Shown here: positions 8,797 through 18,357 of the stretch, one piece after another | Position numbering within the stretch: the stretch's first letter is position 1 | Layout of the letters: each line of letters opens with the position of its first letter | Source: Methylomarinum sp. Ch1-1 | GTDB lineage: Bacteria; Pseudomonadota; Gammaproteobacteria; Methylococcales; Methylomonadaceae | Length of the DNA stretch: 64,000 nt | Direction: 5' to 3' | NCBI RefSeq assembly: GCF_030717995.2 | Contig: NZ_CP157743.1 | Location: 1,240,001-1,304,000 of the forward strand | Program-made: the position numbers and the translations under genes | The notes under the pieces: generated by a model | The model's input: the letters and a program-made list of their open reading frames with translations, nothing else | Databases searched by the model: none | What the model was told of the DNA's origin: nothing

Positions 8797-9595
8797 CAAA
8801 ATCCTGGGTCAACAACAGCTTGACGCCCATCAGTGAAAGCAGTGTCGCGATCACGGGACGCAAGATCCGGTCCGGCAGTTTCTTGCCCAACAGGCTGCCG
8901 AGGTAGATGGCCGGCAAACCGCCTGCCAGCAACCCTAGCAGCAAATTGAAGTCAATCGAGCCGAAATGCATATGGCCGAACCCGGCGATCGCAGTCAGGG
9001 GTACGGCATGGGCGAGGTCAGTGCCCACCACGTTGATCGGTCGTTTGTGCGGGTACATCAAAAACAGAATCGCAGAGCCGATCGCCCCGGCGCCGACTGA
9101 CGACAGCGTCACGACGATGCCGAGCAGGCAACCGGCAAGCATGGTGATGATCGGGCGTTGCTGTCTGATCAGATTGACCAGAGGGTTGCGGTTATGGCGA
9201 CGGTGAATAAATTCCAGCAGACGGTTCTTGATGATGATGATCACCGCGGTCAGCACCAACATGACGCCGAGCGTGCTGATGATCAGGTGATCGTAATTGA
9301 CGCCGTGCGTGCGTAAGCGTTCCAGCAGCGCAATGGTCAACAGCGAGCAAGGCACACTACCGCTGCCGAGCAATAGCACCACTTTCCAATCCACCGTGCC
9401 GTTTTTATGATGAAAAAACACGCCGCTGCATTTAGTGATCGCGGCATAAAGCAAGTCGGTGCCCACTGCGATCGCCGGTGCATAGCCGAAGCCCATCACC
9501 AATATCGGCGTCATCAGTGAGCCGCCGCCGACGCCGGTTAAGCCGATCACCAGACCTACTAAACATCCCGCGCCGATATGAATCAGTTCCATCAT
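8711..9595 (-). CDS. TauE/SafE family membrane permease
   Basis: A predicted inner-membrane transporter of 294 residues in the family that includes sulfite/sulfoacetate exporters. The first repeat begins with GLTGVGGGSLMTPIL near residue 20; the second half repeats the theme (LSSVGAGAIGSAILFLMYPHK). About eight hydrophobic segments are visible. The gene is divergent from a CysB-type regulator, 94 bases away, which supports a sulfur-compound substrate by context only. Two adjacent ATG codons lie behind GGAGTTA. The last 29 codons overlap the end of yggS on the other strand, so the C-terminal tail may be a lineage-specific extension. Confidence 0.88.
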   Translation of the reverse strand: MMELIHIGAGCLVGLVIGLTGVGGGSLMTPILVMGFGYAPAIAVGTDLLYAAITKCSGVFFHHKNGTVDWKVVLLLGSGSVPCSLLTIALLERLRTHGVNYDHLIISTLGVMLVLTAVIIIIKNRLLEFIHRRHNRNPLVNLIRQQRPIITMLAGCLLGIVVTLSSVGAGAIGSAILFLMYPHKRPINVVGTDLAHAVPLTAIAGFGHMHFGSIDFNLLLGLLAGGLPAIYLGSLLGKKLPDRILRPVIATLLSLMGVKLLLTQDFVNDALQSCAHQTMQTLSSLASTLQQWQL

Positions 9596-9689
9596 TAACT
9601 CCGTGTCTACCTAGAGTCGGGAAAATATAACGGATATGATGTATATTGGAAAGTAATAAAATATTGTATATATATTCCAAAAAAAGATT

Positions 9690-10679
9690 ATGAAGTTACA
9701 GCAGTTGCGCTATTTGTCTGAAATACAGCGTCAGCAATTAAACATCACCAAGGCGGCGGCCAGTCTCTGCACGTCGCAATCCGGGGTTAGCAAGCAGATC
9801 CAATTGTTGGAGCAAGAGTTGGCTATCCAACTGTTCAGGCGTAAGGGCAAACATCTCGTGGCATTCAGCGAGGTCGGTGAGGAAGTCTTGCAATTGGCCC
9901 GTGAAGCCCTCAGTAAGGTTGACGATATCCGCCAGTTGGCGAAAGAAGCCAATCAGCAAAACCAGTCTCTGATCATCGCCACGACCCATACACAGGCTCG
10001 CTATGTGTTGCCGGCGATAGTCAGCCAATTCATGCGGTGTTATCCCGATATCAATCTTCATATTCATCAGGGCACGCCGACTCAGGTCGCCGCGATGCTG
10101 GAGCGGGGGGAGGCCGATATCGCGATCGCCACCGAAGCGTTGTCCGGGCGGGAAGGCTTGTTGGCGCTGCCGTGTTATCGTTGGGGGCGCAGTATCATTA
10201 CCCAGAAGCATCATCCCTTGGCCGCGCAACGCTCCGTCACGCTGGAAGACATCACTCAATATCCGATTGTCACCTATGTGCAGGGATTTACCGGTCGTTA
10301 TATGTTGGACGAAGCCTTTGCCAGGCATCAATTGCAACCGGATATCGTGTTGACCGCGGTCGATGCCGATGTGATCAAAACCTATGTACGGTTGGGATTG
10401 GGTATCGGCATCATAGCCGATATGGCGTTCAGCCGTGAGCAAGATAAAGACCTTGAAACACTGGATGCAACGGCGTTGTTTGGCGTCAGCACTAGTCGGC
10501 TTGCGATCAGAAAGGACAAGTATCTGAAAGCCTATCTGTTTCGCTTCATCGAAATGTTCGCCCCGCACCTGTCGGTCGACGTCGTCAAGCAGGCCTTGGC
10601 CTGCGCCAATGACGAACAGGCGCAAGCCTTATTGGCTGATTTTTCGGTGCCTCTGTATCAATCCCTGGCGGAGCGCTGA
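9690..10679 (+). CDS. cysB: CysB-type LysR family transcriptional regulator
   Basis: A LysR-type activator of 329 residues. The N-terminal helix-turn-helix (MKLQQLRYLSEI, SQSGVSKQIQLLEQEL) is close to E. coli CysB, as are the effector-domain blocks IATTHTQARYVLP, HQGTPTQVAAML, ADIAIATEAL, TYVQGFTGR and TAVDADVIKTYVRLGLG. CysB controls sulfate assimilation in response to O- or N-acetylserine. This copy is divergent from a TauE/SafE permease, its likely target, and probably represses itself. The 94-base intergenic region is very AT-rich, as CysB sites are. The stop codon abuts the first copy of a tandem repeat. Confidence 0.93.
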   Translation: MKLQQLRYLSEIQRQQLNITKAAASLCTSQSGVSKQIQLLEQELAIQLFRRKGKHLVAFSEVGEEVLQLAREALSKVDDIRQLAKEANQQNQSLIIATTHTQARYVLPAIVSQFMRCYPDINLHIHQGTPTQVAAMLERGEADIAIATEALSGREGLLALPCYRWGRSIITQKHHPLAAQRSVTLEDITQYPIVTYVQGFTGRYMLDEAFARHQLQPDIVLTAVDADVIKTYVRLGLGIGIIADMAFSREQDKDLETLDATALFGVSTSRLAIRKDKYLKAYLFRFIEMFAPHLSVDVVKQALACANDEQAQALLADFSVPLYQSLAER

Positions 10680-10983
10680 AATAATGCCGTTAAGGAAAGC
10701 GGCCATCCGCTAGCTTGCTCCGCGGGACGCTGTAAACACATCCCTGTGCGCTTGGGGTCGGCTCCTGCCTCCCACACCCGCGGTTCAAGCCAGCGGATAC
10801 CCTATCATAGCCTCTGTTGGAGCGAAAAAACTGATATTCAGGAAACGCGGGATTTGATTGGCGAGGATGTCGGGCGGCAGGGAGTCCGCCGTCCAGCCGC
10901 CAAGTATGGGTTTACCCCGCACCTAAATTCCATGGCTTTTGGCTATATTTACATTCCAGGATAGTTTAGGTGCGGGGTTCTCT
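10678..10983. repeat. Composite repeat unit, tandem copy 1
   Basis: About 305 bases, beginning at the cysB stop codon and repeated nearly exactly at 11037-11343 with a 359-base period. It contains motifs shared with other repeats in the window (gtaaac-catccctg, ggcgaggatgtcgg, gggtttac) and ends with the small inverted-end element at 10914-10978. It encodes no recognisable protein; short frames within it read repeat sequence. Confidence 0.85.
10914..10978. repeat. Small inverted-end element, copy 1 (type A interior)
   Basis: A 65-base stretch with inverted ends (accccgcacctaaa and its complement) and an interior containing ttccatggct, ctatatttacattccagg and ata. The same interior is found in the copies at 11276 and, reversed, at 63016. 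It has no coding capacity and resembles a miniature inverted-repeat element. Confidence 0.8.
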
Positions 10984-11036
10984 CGGCAGATACAGCCCCT
11001 TGCCTGCGACAAAGTTGAGCAAAGCTTCGGACCGCA

Positions 11037-11343
11037 GAAATAATGCCGTTAAGGAAGGCGGGCATCCGCTAGCTTGCTCCGCGGGACGCTGTAAACACAT
11101 CCCTGTGCGCTTGGGGTCGGCTCCTGCCTCCCACACCCGCGGTTCAAGCCAGCGAATACCCTATCACAGCCCCTGTTGGAGCGAAAAAAAAGCCTGATAT
11201 TCAGGAAACGCGGGGTTTGTTTGGCGAGGATGTCGGCGGCAGGGAGTCTGCCGTCCAGCCGCCAAGTATGAGTTTACCCCGCACCTAAATTCCATCGCTT
11301 TTAGCTATATTTACATTCCAGGATAGTTTAGGTGCGGGGTTCT
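11037..11343. repeat. Composite repeat unit, tandem copy 2
   Basis: Second near-identical copy of the 10678-10983 unit. After its inner element it continues into ctcctcgacagac-like sequence and caaactgggaattgct (to about 11411), which matches, in reverse orientation, the composite repeats at 38316 and 62950. The region 10680-11501 holds no gene that I can support. Confidence 0.85.
11276..11340. repeat. Small inverted-end element, copy 2 (type A interior)
   Basis: Same 65-base element as at 10914, with a few substitutions in the interior (ccatcgcttttagc). The inverted ends are intact. Confidence 0.8.
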
Positions 11344-11501
11344 CCGCGTTCCTCGACAGACGCTCCCCAGACCCTAAACACCGCTAAAACGCTCAAACTG
11401 GGAATTGCTGGGGGTTAGGCATGGAGTGGAATCCATGCGGATAAAGTGGTACAGTTCAGCTCTTGTTATCAGTCATTTGTCAAAATATTGACGATCAATC
11501 C

Positions 11502-11942
11502 ATGAAAAAAACGAATCTTACGATAAAAATGTTTGTTGCGCTGGCGGCTGTGTTTGTCTTCGCCGGCGCCTTGTCCGGCTGTTCAGAGGATAAGCCGAAA
11601 GTTGTCGCCAAAAAAGCCGAGCACAATCCTTTTGATCATTCTCATGGCGCCGATGTCACCGATTTAGTCAAACATAAGTTTGAGCATGATTTTGCCGAAC
11701 AATGCGTCGAGCGCGAAATCAAGAATTCGGTCAACAAGACCGAGGATAGAAAGCGCTACGCGAAGCCTTGCCTTTGTATCGCGACTTACATGATGAAAGA
11801 TCTGACCGCGGTGGAAGCGGAAAAATTCTTGCAGGAACACAAGGACACCCAATCTTTGAGAATCCGTTTCGAAAACGCCGCCTACCATTGTCTGCAGCAA
11901 AAGTCTCAGCCCAAATCACCGCAATTGTTCGGTAAGCGCTAA
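11502..11942 (+). CDS. Predicted lipoprotein of unknown function
   Basis: A 146-residue protein that I do not recognise. It begins with a Lys-rich N-terminus, a hydrophobic stretch and a lipobox (GALSGC, Cys near residue 27), so it should be lipid-anchored. The mature part is charged, with a His-containing stretch (HSHGADVTDL). Four Cys residues (EQCVER, KPCLCIA, YHCLQQ) could form disulfides in the periplasm. The start ATG follows an open upstream extension that would spoil the signal peptide. It lies between the tandem repeat block and hemL. The end is KSPQLFGKR. Confidence 0.72.
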   Translation: MKKTNLTIKMFVALAAVFVFAGALSGCSEDKPKVVAKKAEHNPFDHSHGADVTDLVKHKFEHDFAEQCVEREIKNSVNKTEDRKRYAKPCLCIATYMMKDLTAVEAEKFLQEHKDTQSLRIRFENAAYHCLQQKSQPKSPQLFGKR

Positions 11943-12089
11943 ATACCCCGGCTATCCTGTTAACCGCCGAGGCGCAGAGTTCAGGGGCGGGTTGGTTTTT
12001 CAGCCCGCCGCTCTCAGGTTTTCTGTTGACACGGCAGCGGCTGATCTCAGCGTCCCCGCGATGAAGTTCTAATAATCTAAGTGAAAGCA

Positions 12090-13370
12090 ATGACCCAGTC
12101 AGACGAATTATTTTCCCAGGCCAAAACAGTGATTCCCGGTGGCGTTAATTCGCCGGTCCGTTCATTCGGCGGCGTCGGCGGCACGCCGGTTTATATTGAT
12201 CATGCCTCGGGCCCTTATGTCTTCGACAGTGACAATAAGCGCTATATCGATTATGTCGGTTCGTGGGGGCCGATGATACTCGGGCATGCTCATCCCGAGG
12301 TCATCGCTGCGGTCAAGGACGCGGCGGAAAAAGGCCTTAGTTTCGGCGCGCCGACCGAAATAGAGACCCGCATGGCTGCTAAGATCTGCGAATTGCTGCC
12401 TTCGGTGGATTTGGTGCGCATGGTCAGTTCCGGCACCGAAGCGACGATGAGCGCGTTGCGCTTGGCGCGTGGTTACAGCGGGCGTGACAAAATCGTTAAA
12501 TTCGAAGGCTGTTATCACGGCCACTCCGATTCTTTGCTGGTGAAGGCCGGTTCCGGGGCGTTGACGTTGGGCGTGCCCAGTTCGCCGGGGGTGCCGGCCT
12601 CGTTGGCCGCCGATACGATCACGTTGACCTATAACGACAGCGAGGCGGTCAAACAGGTCTTTGCCGAACTCGGTGAGCAAATCGCCTGCATCATCGTCGA
12701 GCCGGTGGCCGGCAACATGAATTGCATTCCGCCGGAGCCGGGTTTCCTGGAGACCTTGCGAGCCGTTTGCGATCAATATGGCAGCGTGTTGATTTTTGAT
12801 GAGGTGATGACCGGTTTCAGAGTGGGATTGCACAGCGCCCAGGGTTATTATCGAGTCACGCCGGACTTGACGACGTTGGGCAAGATTATTGGCGGCGGAA
12901 TGCCGGTCGGCGCATTCGGCGGTCGTCGTGAAATCATGGAGCACTTGGCGCCGCTCGGTCCGGTTTATCAAGCCGGCACCTTGTCCGGTAATCCGGTGGC
13001 GATGGCGGCTGGGTTGAAGACGCTGGAGCTGATTTCGGCGCCCGATTTTTATCGAAAATTGAGCGAGAAAACCGAGCAGCTGGTGAGCGGCCTTAAACAG
13101 CAGGCCGCATCGGCGGGCGTCGCTTTGACCTGTAATCAGGTCGGCGGCATGTTCGGGTTGTTTTTCAGCGACGAGGAAAACATCAGCCGGTTTGCCCAGG
13201 TGATGCGCTGTGATCAGCAACTTTTCAAGCGCTTCTTTCATGCGATGCTCGATCAGGGCGTTTATTTAGCGCCTTCGGCATTCGAGGCGGGATTCGTGTC
13301 CGCGGCGCACAGCGATGCTGATATACAGCAGACTTTGGAGGCCGCAGGCAAGGCTTTCAAATCCTTGTAA
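12090..13370 (+). CDS. hemL: Glutamate-1-semialdehyde 2,1-aminomutase
   Basis: PLP enzyme that converts glutamate-1-semialdehyde to 5-aminolevulinate, the C5 route to haem. The 426 residues show [18 protein letters not shown] at the N-terminus, [45 protein letters not shown] and the PLP lysine in [16 protein letters not shown] near residue 267. An in-frame GTG nine bases upstream (12081) is an alternative start; the ATG fits the family. It overlaps rmuC by one base (TAATG), so the two may be coupled. Confidence 0.97.
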   Translation: MTQSDELFSQAKTVIPGGVNSPVRSFGGVGGTPVYIDHASGPYVFDSDNKRYIDYVGSWGPMILGHAHPEVIAAVKDAAEKGLSFGAPTEIETRMAAKICELLPSVDLVRMVSSGTEATMSALRLARGYSGRDKIVKFEGCYHGHSDSLLVKAGSGALTLGVPSSPGVPASLAADTITLTYNDSEAVKQVFAELGEQIACIIVEPVAGNMNCIPPEPGFLETLRAVCDQYGSVLIFDEVMTGFRVGLHSAQGYYRVTPDLTTLGKIIGGGMPVGAFGGRREIMEHLAPLGPVYQAGTLSGNPVAMAAGLKTLELISAPDFYRKLSEKTEQLVSGLKQQAASAGVALTCNQVGGMFGLFFSDEENISRFAQVMRCDQQLFKRFFHAMLDQGVYLAPSAFEAGFVSAAHSDADIQQTLEAAGKAFKSL

Positions 13371-14731
13371 TGGAATGGTTGCGGGAACCCTGGCTATCGT
13401 CGCTGGCGGCCATAGCCGGTTTTCTCATCGCTTGGTTGTTAAGCGCAAGGCGCCATAGCCGACAGCGGGTGCGCGTCGCTGAGCTGGAACAGCGTTTGGC
13501 GATTAAGGCCGAAGAACAGCAACAGGTCGTCGTCAAGCTGGCCGTTAGCGAAGAAAGGCTCGCTCATTATGTGAACAAGGAGGTCGACTGTCAGCAGTTG
13601 CAGCAGCAGTTGCTCGATAGCAAAACCGCTTATGCGGAATTGCAGAGCCGTTTGCAGGAACAGCAAAAAAGCAGCGCCGAGAAGATACAATTGCTGCATG
13701 ATGCTGAAAGCCAGCTGAAAACGCAATTTGAAAATCTGGCCAATCGCATTTTTGAGGAGCGTAATAAACAATTCAGCGAACACAATAAAAGCAGTATCGA
13801 GCATCTGGTCTCCCCGCTGAAACAACAACTGGGCGATTTCAAAAGCCGCCTGGAAGCGGTTTACGATAACGAAAGCAAGGATCGTATCTCACTGCGCGAG
13901 GAAATTGTTTCATTACGGCGCGATACCGCGAAAATGAATCAGGAGGCCTTGAACTTGACCCGGGCGCTGAAAGGCGACAAAAAGACCCAGGGAAACTGGG
14001 GCGAGATGATTCTGGAAAAGGTCCTGGAGCAGTCCGGCTTGCGGAAAGGCGTCGAATATGAAACCCAGAGCGCCTTCAGGGATGCGGGCAATCAATTATT
14101 CAAGCCGGATGTCATCATACGTTTACCCGAAGACAAGGATGTGGTCATCGATTCGAAGGTGTCGCTGTTGGCCTATGAGCGCTATTGTTCCGCGGAAGAT
14201 GAGCAGGAGCGGCGCCAGGCGCTGAAGGAGCATGGCGATGCGATCAGACAACATATCAAGAGTTTGAGCGGCAAGGACTATGCCTCGTTGCAGGGGCTGC
14301 GCTCGCTGGATTTTGTGCTATTGTTCATGCCTATCGAGGCGGCGTTCATGGCCGCTTTTCAGGCCGACGAGCAGTTGCTCGGCGAAGCCTTAGAGCATAA
14401 GATCATCGTTGTGACGCCGACGACCTTGCTGGCGACGCTGAGAACGATACAGAATCTTTGGCGCTACGAGCAGCAGAACGAAAACGCCAAGGTCATCGCC
14501 GATAAGGCCGGTGCGTTGTACGATAAAATCAGAGGATTTGTCGAAGAGTTGGACAAGCTCGGCCAGCAGTTGGCCACGGTCAACAAGACTTATGATGGCG
14601 TCATGAATAAGCTGACCCGCGGCCAGGGCAATCTGCTGCGTCAGGCCAGCAGTTTCGAGAAGCTGGGCGTCAAGGTGAGAAAAAAATTGCCTAAGTCGCT
14701 GACCGAAAAAGCCGGTTTAGGCGAAGAATAA
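13370..14731 (+). CDS. rmuC: RmuC family DNA recombination protein
   Basis: A membrane-tethered coiled-coil protein with a nuclease-fold domain that limits recombination at inverted repeats in E. coli. The 453 residues have a short N-terminal membrane segment (residues 8-24), a long Gln/Glu-rich coiled coil to about 190, then the RmuC domain with GNWGEMILEKVLEQSGL, FKPDVIIRLPEDKDVVIDSKVS and FVLLFMPIEAAF, ending in a helical tail. It starts in the hemL stop codon. The presence of many inverted repeats in this window makes its role locally relevant, but that link is only inference. Confidence 0.93.
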   Translation: MEWLREPWLSSLAAIAGFLIAWLLSARRHSRQRVRVAELEQRLAIKAEEQQQVVVKLAVSEERLAHYVNKEVDCQQLQQQLLDSKTAYAELQSRLQEQQKSSAEKIQLLHDAESQLKTQFENLANRIFEERNKQFSEHNKSSIEHLVSPLKQQLGDFKSRLEAVYDNESKDRISLREEIVSLRRDTAKMNQEALNLTRALKGDKKTQGNWGEMILEKVLEQSGLRKGVEYETQSAFRDAGNQLFKPDVIIRLPEDKDVVIDSKVSLLAYERYCSAEDEQERRQALKEHGDAIRQHIKSLSGKDYASLQGLRSLDFVLLFMPIEAAFMAAFQADEQLLGEALEHKIIVVTPTTLLATLRTIQNLWRYEQQNENAKVIADKAGALYDKIRGFVEELDKLGQQLATVNKTYDGVMNKLTRGQGNLLRQASSFEKLGVKVRKKLPKSLTEKAGLGEE

Positions 14732-14777
14732 AGAGTGAGCTTGAGCCGGAGATATCGGAAGGTGGCTAAAACCCGAT

Positions 14778-15449
14778 TCAACGTTTCTTGAGCACCTTAG
14801 GATGAGGCTTGAAGCCGTCTTTATTATGTTGCTTGCAGGTGGCGAATCGGTAGAGTCTGTTTTTCAGCGTGATGACGATCGTTTCAAGGTTGCCGGTTCG
14901 GCTGCAGCGGCTGCCCTTGGCCGTTTCGGCCTGACATCGAGTGGCGCTTTTCGCTAGGTCTAGCATGGCCTGTTCGCCTTTTTCCTCGGTGCTTTGCGGC
15001 TCTGGCCTTGCACCTTTGTCTTTGCTTTCTGCTGCGGTAATGGCGGTTTGCCTGATTTTTGCTGTTTGCGGCTGGCTTTCCTCTGTTTGGCGCTGCGCGG
15101 TCGCCGATTCGTCCTTGAATAAAAACCAGCCCAAAGCGACAATCAAGAATGGCAGGAAATTCAGCATCGATACATCCTGCTTGTTCGCCAACATTTCACG
15201 GTATCTGGCCGGCGTAATCGCGCTGTTGGTTGATGATTTTGCGGGGCTTTCCAGTGTCGCTTTGGCAATGACGATTTTTCTGAAAGTCTTAGCCGACGCC
15301 GCCGCTTTGGATGCAATGTCCTGCTCAACAGCCGCCTCAATGGATTGATTGCTTGCCTGTTCGATCAGCTCTTCGCCGGCTAGGACCAGTCCACCAAGCA
15401 TGAAGGTGATGACGATCAATAAAATCTGCAAGTGCTTTTTTGTTTTCAT
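14778..15449 (-). CDS. Membrane protein with C-terminal Cys/His motif (DUF5763-like)
   Basis: 223 residues of unknown function. There is an N-terminal signal or anchor (residues 6-25), an Ala-rich helical stretch, a second hydrophobic segment near residue 100 (NFLPFLIVALGWFLF), then a charged, Gln/Lys-rich linker. The C-terminus has Cys-x8-Cys (RCQAETAKGSRCSR) followed about 28 residues later by CKQH. This is the pattern of small putative zinc-binding domains grouped as DUF5763, usually found alone or at C-termini. The topology would put the motif either in the cytosol or the periplasm; I cannot tell which. Convergent with rmuC. Confidence 0.7.
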   Translation of the reverse strand: MKTKKHLQILLIVITFMLGGLVLAGEELIEQASNQSIEAAVEQDIASKAAASAKTFRKIVIAKATLESPAKSSTNSAITPARYREMLANKQDVSMLNFLPFLIVALGWFLFKDESATAQRQTEESQPQTAKIRQTAITAAESKDKGARPEPQSTEEKGEQAMLDLAKSATRCQAETAKGSRCSRTGNLETIVITLKNRLYRFATCKQHNKDGFKPHPKVLKKR

Positions 15450-15800
15450 TGTTCTTGGCCTTTTGAGACGTAATAAGCGAAGATTTAAGCGATGGGAATG
15501 CTGGTAAATCAGGCTTTTTCCAGGACCTCGCGAGCAAGATCAATCCTAACAAGTAATTGACCTTGGCGGGTAAAGAAAAACGTACTCACGCTTTCCCAAA
15601 CGTTGAAATATCCGGGCTAATATCACCAGAATGCAATATTGACGTTATTAACAGATGACGACATGGCATTATTGAACACAGACTATCCCATATTTCCGGC
15701 GCAGGGTCTATAGCGATAAAGGAGGCAAGGCTCCATCGCTCTGTTAATATCGAGGCCGATGGAGGTTTTAGAGCTTGGAGCTAAGCAGCCAGCCGATTGC
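15450..15800. other. Intergenic region without a recognised gene
   Basis: About 350 bases between two minus-strand genes. No convincing frame is present. Arms ctccatcg and cgatggag near 15733-15766 could form a hairpin downstream of the cytochrome gene, possibly a weak terminator, but no clear T-run follows. Confidence 0.4.
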
Positions 15801-16106
15801 TTATTTGCTTGCGCTGTGCTCGAGAGCATAGGCGCTGAGCTTTTTTAAATCTTCCGCTTTGATGTTCGGAAACTTGGGCATCATCAATGATCCGGTTTTG
15901 ACCTTATGGGCAATATAGGTAGGATTGGCGTTTTTGCTGTCGATATGGAATATGATGCCTTTTTCATCGGCTGGATGGCATTCTATGCAGGCGGCCTGAT
16001 AAATTTGTTCGCCGCTGGCTTCGGGGGCTGGATCATAGTCGCGCGAACAGCCTGCGATCAAGGCGATGGCTAACGCGGATAAGGATATCGTCATTGTGCT
16101 GCGCAT
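15801..16106 (-). CDS. Small class I c-type cytochrome lipoprotein
   Basis: 101 residues: a signal peptide with lipobox (LIAGC), a single haem site CIECH near residue 42 and a methionine-bearing segment (GSLMMPKFPNI) that supplies the sixth ligand, in the cytochrome c5/c6 style. It should be lipid-anchored and face the periplasm, carrying electrons; the partner is unknown. It lies only 7 bases downstream of pyrC' on the same strand, so it may be read through from the pyrimidine operon. That is a location without obvious functional meaning. Confidence 0.88.
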   Translation of the reverse strand: MRSTMTISLSALAIALIAGCSRDYDPAPEASGEQIYQAACIECHPADEKGIIFHIDSKNANPTYIAHKVKTGSLMMPKFPNIKAEDLKKLSAYALEHSASK

Positions 16107-16113
16107 AGTGTCC

Positions 16114-17391
16114 TCAATTTGGGTAGATAATTCTGCCGGCCTGTATCGTATAAGTGACCTTGCCTTGCTGCGGCTTGTTCCAGTAAGGGGTGTTGCGTCC
16201 GGCGCTACGCCAGTTTTCTTGCTGAACCCGCCATGTTTCGTTCGGATCGAAGATGCATATGTCCGCTTGCAAGCCAGGGGTTAATGCGCCTAATGGCAGT
16301 CCCAGTATGTTGGCGGGTTTTAGTGTCAACGCGGCAATCGCCTGCGACAAATCGATGGCGTTTTGCCGGCTGAGTTGCAGAGTCAGCGGCAATAGCGTTT
16401 CCAGTGTCGAAGCGCCGGCTTCCGTTTCCGGAAAGGCGCCAAGTTTGGCGTCGATATCATGCGGCTGGTGATCCGAACAAATCGCGTCCAGGGTGCCGTT
16501 GGCCAAACCCTCGCGTAAAAACTGCAAGTCGCTCTGGGTGCGTAATGGCGGGTCGACATGATAGGCGCTGTCGAAAGGGGTCATGTCATCTTCGGTTAGG
16601 TGCAGTTGGTGGACGGCGACATCGGCGCTGACGTTCAGACCATATTTTTTGGCTTGTTGTATCTTGATGACTGAGCCTTTGCAGCTGAGACGGCTAAAAT
16701 GGACTCGGCAACCGGTCAGTTTCGCCAGTTCCAGGCATTGTGCGACGGCCACCGTTTCCGCTGCGGACGGAATGCCTGGCAGGCCATAGCGACTAGCGAC
16801 CGCGCCATCATGGGCGCAGCCGCCGGCATGCAATGAAGGTTCGTTGGCGTGGTAAATCAACAATAGGTCGTGGCTGTCGGCATATTCCATCGCTCGGCGC
16901 AGAATCTGCAGGTTGGCGAGCGGAATATCGGCGTTGCTGACTGCAATACAGCCCGCCTGTTTCAGTGCAAACATCGAACTGAGTTCGGCGCCCGCTAAAC
17001 GTTGGGTCAGGGCGCCGATCGGATAAATCTGTTCATAACCGGCTTTTTCCGCCTTGTCCTTGATATATTCGGCGACTGCAGGCGTGTCGATGACCGGCTT
17101 GGTGTCCGGGGGCAGGCATAGCGAAGTCACGCCGGCCGCCGCCGCGGCGCGGGTTTCCGACTGGATGTTGCCCTTGCGGGTGTGGCCGGGTTCGCGCAAA
17201 CGCACGCTCAAGTCGATGAAGCCGGGGCTGACGATTTGGTTTTGCGCATCGATGATCTGGTCGGGGGTAAAGTCCGCGACTTCATCGCTTAGCGAGAGGA
17301 TTTTGCCGTCGGCGATGTATAGCGAGCCGATGCGGTCCCGTTGATTGGCCGGATCGATGATGCGGCCGTTGCGGATTGCGATTTTGCTCAT
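16114..17391 (-). CDS. pyrC': Dihydroorotase-like protein PyrC', probably non-catalytic
   Basis: 425 residues with the amidohydrolase fold of dihydroorotase. The normal metal-binding HxH in the N-terminal GFIDxHxHLREPG motif is here [13 protein letters not shown], so both His are lost; the later [10 protein letters not shown] segment is retained. In Pseudomonas an analogous inactive PyrC' is needed as a structural partner of aspartate transcarbamoylase in a dodecameric complex. The gene overlaps the end of pyrB by 4 bases, matching that arrangement. A catalytic dihydroorotase must be encoded elsewhere. The symbol and role rest on motif loss plus gene order. Confidence 0.9.
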   Translation of the reverse strand: MSKIAIRNGRIIDPANQRDRIGSLYIADGKILSLSDEVADFTPDQIIDAQNQIVSPGFIDLSVRLREPGHTRKGNIQSETRAAAAAGVTSLCLPPDTKPVIDTPAVAEYIKDKAEKAGYEQIYPIGALTQRLAGAELSSMFALKQAGCIAVSNADIPLANLQILRRAMEYADSHDLLLIYHANEPSLHAGGCAHDGAVASRYGLPGIPSAAETVAVAQCLELAKLTGCRVHFSRLSCKGSVIKIQQAKKYGLNVSADVAVHQLHLTEDDMTPFDSAYHVDPPLRTQSDLQFLREGLANGTLDAICSDHQPHDIDAKLGAFPETEAGASTLETLLPLTLQLSRQNAIDLSQAIAALTLKPANILGLPLGALTPGLQADICIFDPNETWRVQQENWRSAGRNTPYWNKPQQGKVTYTIQAGRIIYPN

Positions 17392-18353
17392 GCGCCGCCT
17401 CCTGTGCTCTGCATGGCCATCGACATGACCGCCATACGCACTGCAATGCCATTGCTGACTTGTTCCAGGATGACCGATTGCGCGCCGTCGGCGACGCTGG
17501 ATTCAATTTCGACGCCCCGATTGATCGGGCCGGGATGCATGACGATGGCGTCCGGCTTGGCCAGTCTGACCTTATCCTCGGTCAGGCCGAAACATTTGAA
17601 ATATTCGCTTTCGCTGGGGAGTAGAGAGGAGTTCATGCGTTCTTTCTGCAGGCGCAGCATGATGATTACGTCGATATCGGCTAAGCCCGCTTTCATGTCG
17701 TGAAAAGGGGTGACGCCGAGTTTTTCGATATGGGCAGGCAACAACGTTTTCGGGGCAATAACCCGGACTTCTTCGGCGCCCAGCGTGTTCAAGGCCTGAA
17801 TTTGCGAGCGGGCCACCCGTGAATGCAGGATATCGCCGATAATTGCGACTTTCAGTCGGCTGAAATCCTGTTTATGCTGACGTATCGTGAACATGTCCAG
17901 CATCGCCTGGGTGGGGTGGGCGTGTTGACCGTCTCCGGCATTGATGACGCTGATATGCGGCGCGCAGTTTTCGGCGATAAATTGCGCGGCGCCGCTGATA
18001 CCATGCCTGACCACAAACATGTCGACATGCATCGCCTCCAGGTTTCGTATCGTATCGAGCAGACTTTCCCCTTTCGAGGTCGCCGAGGTGGCGATATTGA
18101 TATTCAGCACGTCGGCGGATAAACGGGTCGCGGCCAGTTCAAAGGTAGTGCGGGTGCGAGTGCTGTTTTCAAAAAACAGATTGACGATGGTTTTACCGCG
18201 CAATAACGGCACCTTTTTGACCTGATGCTCGGACATGCCGGCAAACGAGGTGGCGGTATCGAGGATTTCATTGAGCATTTCCCGGCTGAAACCGTCGATG
18301 GTCAAGAAGTGCTTCAATTTACCTTCATCATTCAATTGCAGATTGGCGCTCAT
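17388..18353 (-). CDS. pyrB: Aspartate carbamoyltransferase catalytic subunit
   Basis: Makes carbamoyl aspartate from carbamoyl phosphate and aspartate, the committed step of pyrimidine synthesis. 321 residues from the ATG; a TTG 21 bases upstream gives 328. Motifs are [16 protein letters not shown] (carbamoyl phosphate site, near residue 60), [11 protein letters not shown], the [11 protein letters not shown] block and [11 protein letters not shown]. No regulatory pyrI is adjacent; the partner is the PyrC'-like protein directly downstream. It follows pyrR with 4 bases between stop and start. Confidence 0.96.
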   Translation of the reverse strand: MSANLQLNDEGKLKHFLTIDGFSREMLNEILDTATSFAGMSEHQVKKVPLLRGKTIVNLFFENSTRTRTTFELAATRLSADVLNINIATSATSKGESLLDTIRNLEAMHVDMFVVRHGISGAAQFIAENCAPHISVINAGDGQHAHPTQAMLDMFTIRQHKQDFSRLKVAIIGDILHSRVARSQIQALNTLGAEEVRVIAPKTLLPAHIEKLGVTPFHDMKAGLADIDVIIMLRLQKERMNSSLLPSESEYFKCFGLTEDKVRLAKPDAIVMHPGPINRGVEIESSVADGAQSVILEQVSNGIAVRMAVMSMAMQSTGGGA

Positions 18354-18357
18354 CGTT

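Noticed and set aside
9738-10625. 295-codon minus-strand frame opposite cysB
   Set aside because: Shadow of the cysB coding sequence; CysB matches its family along the whole length.
10746-11197. Two similar small frames (72 and 75 codons) inside the tandem repeats
   Set aside because: They read repeat DNA, end at different places in the two copies and have no protein features.
12162-13241. 359-codon minus-strand frame opposite hemL
   Set aside because: Antisense shadow; no family features, while HemL is fully conserved.
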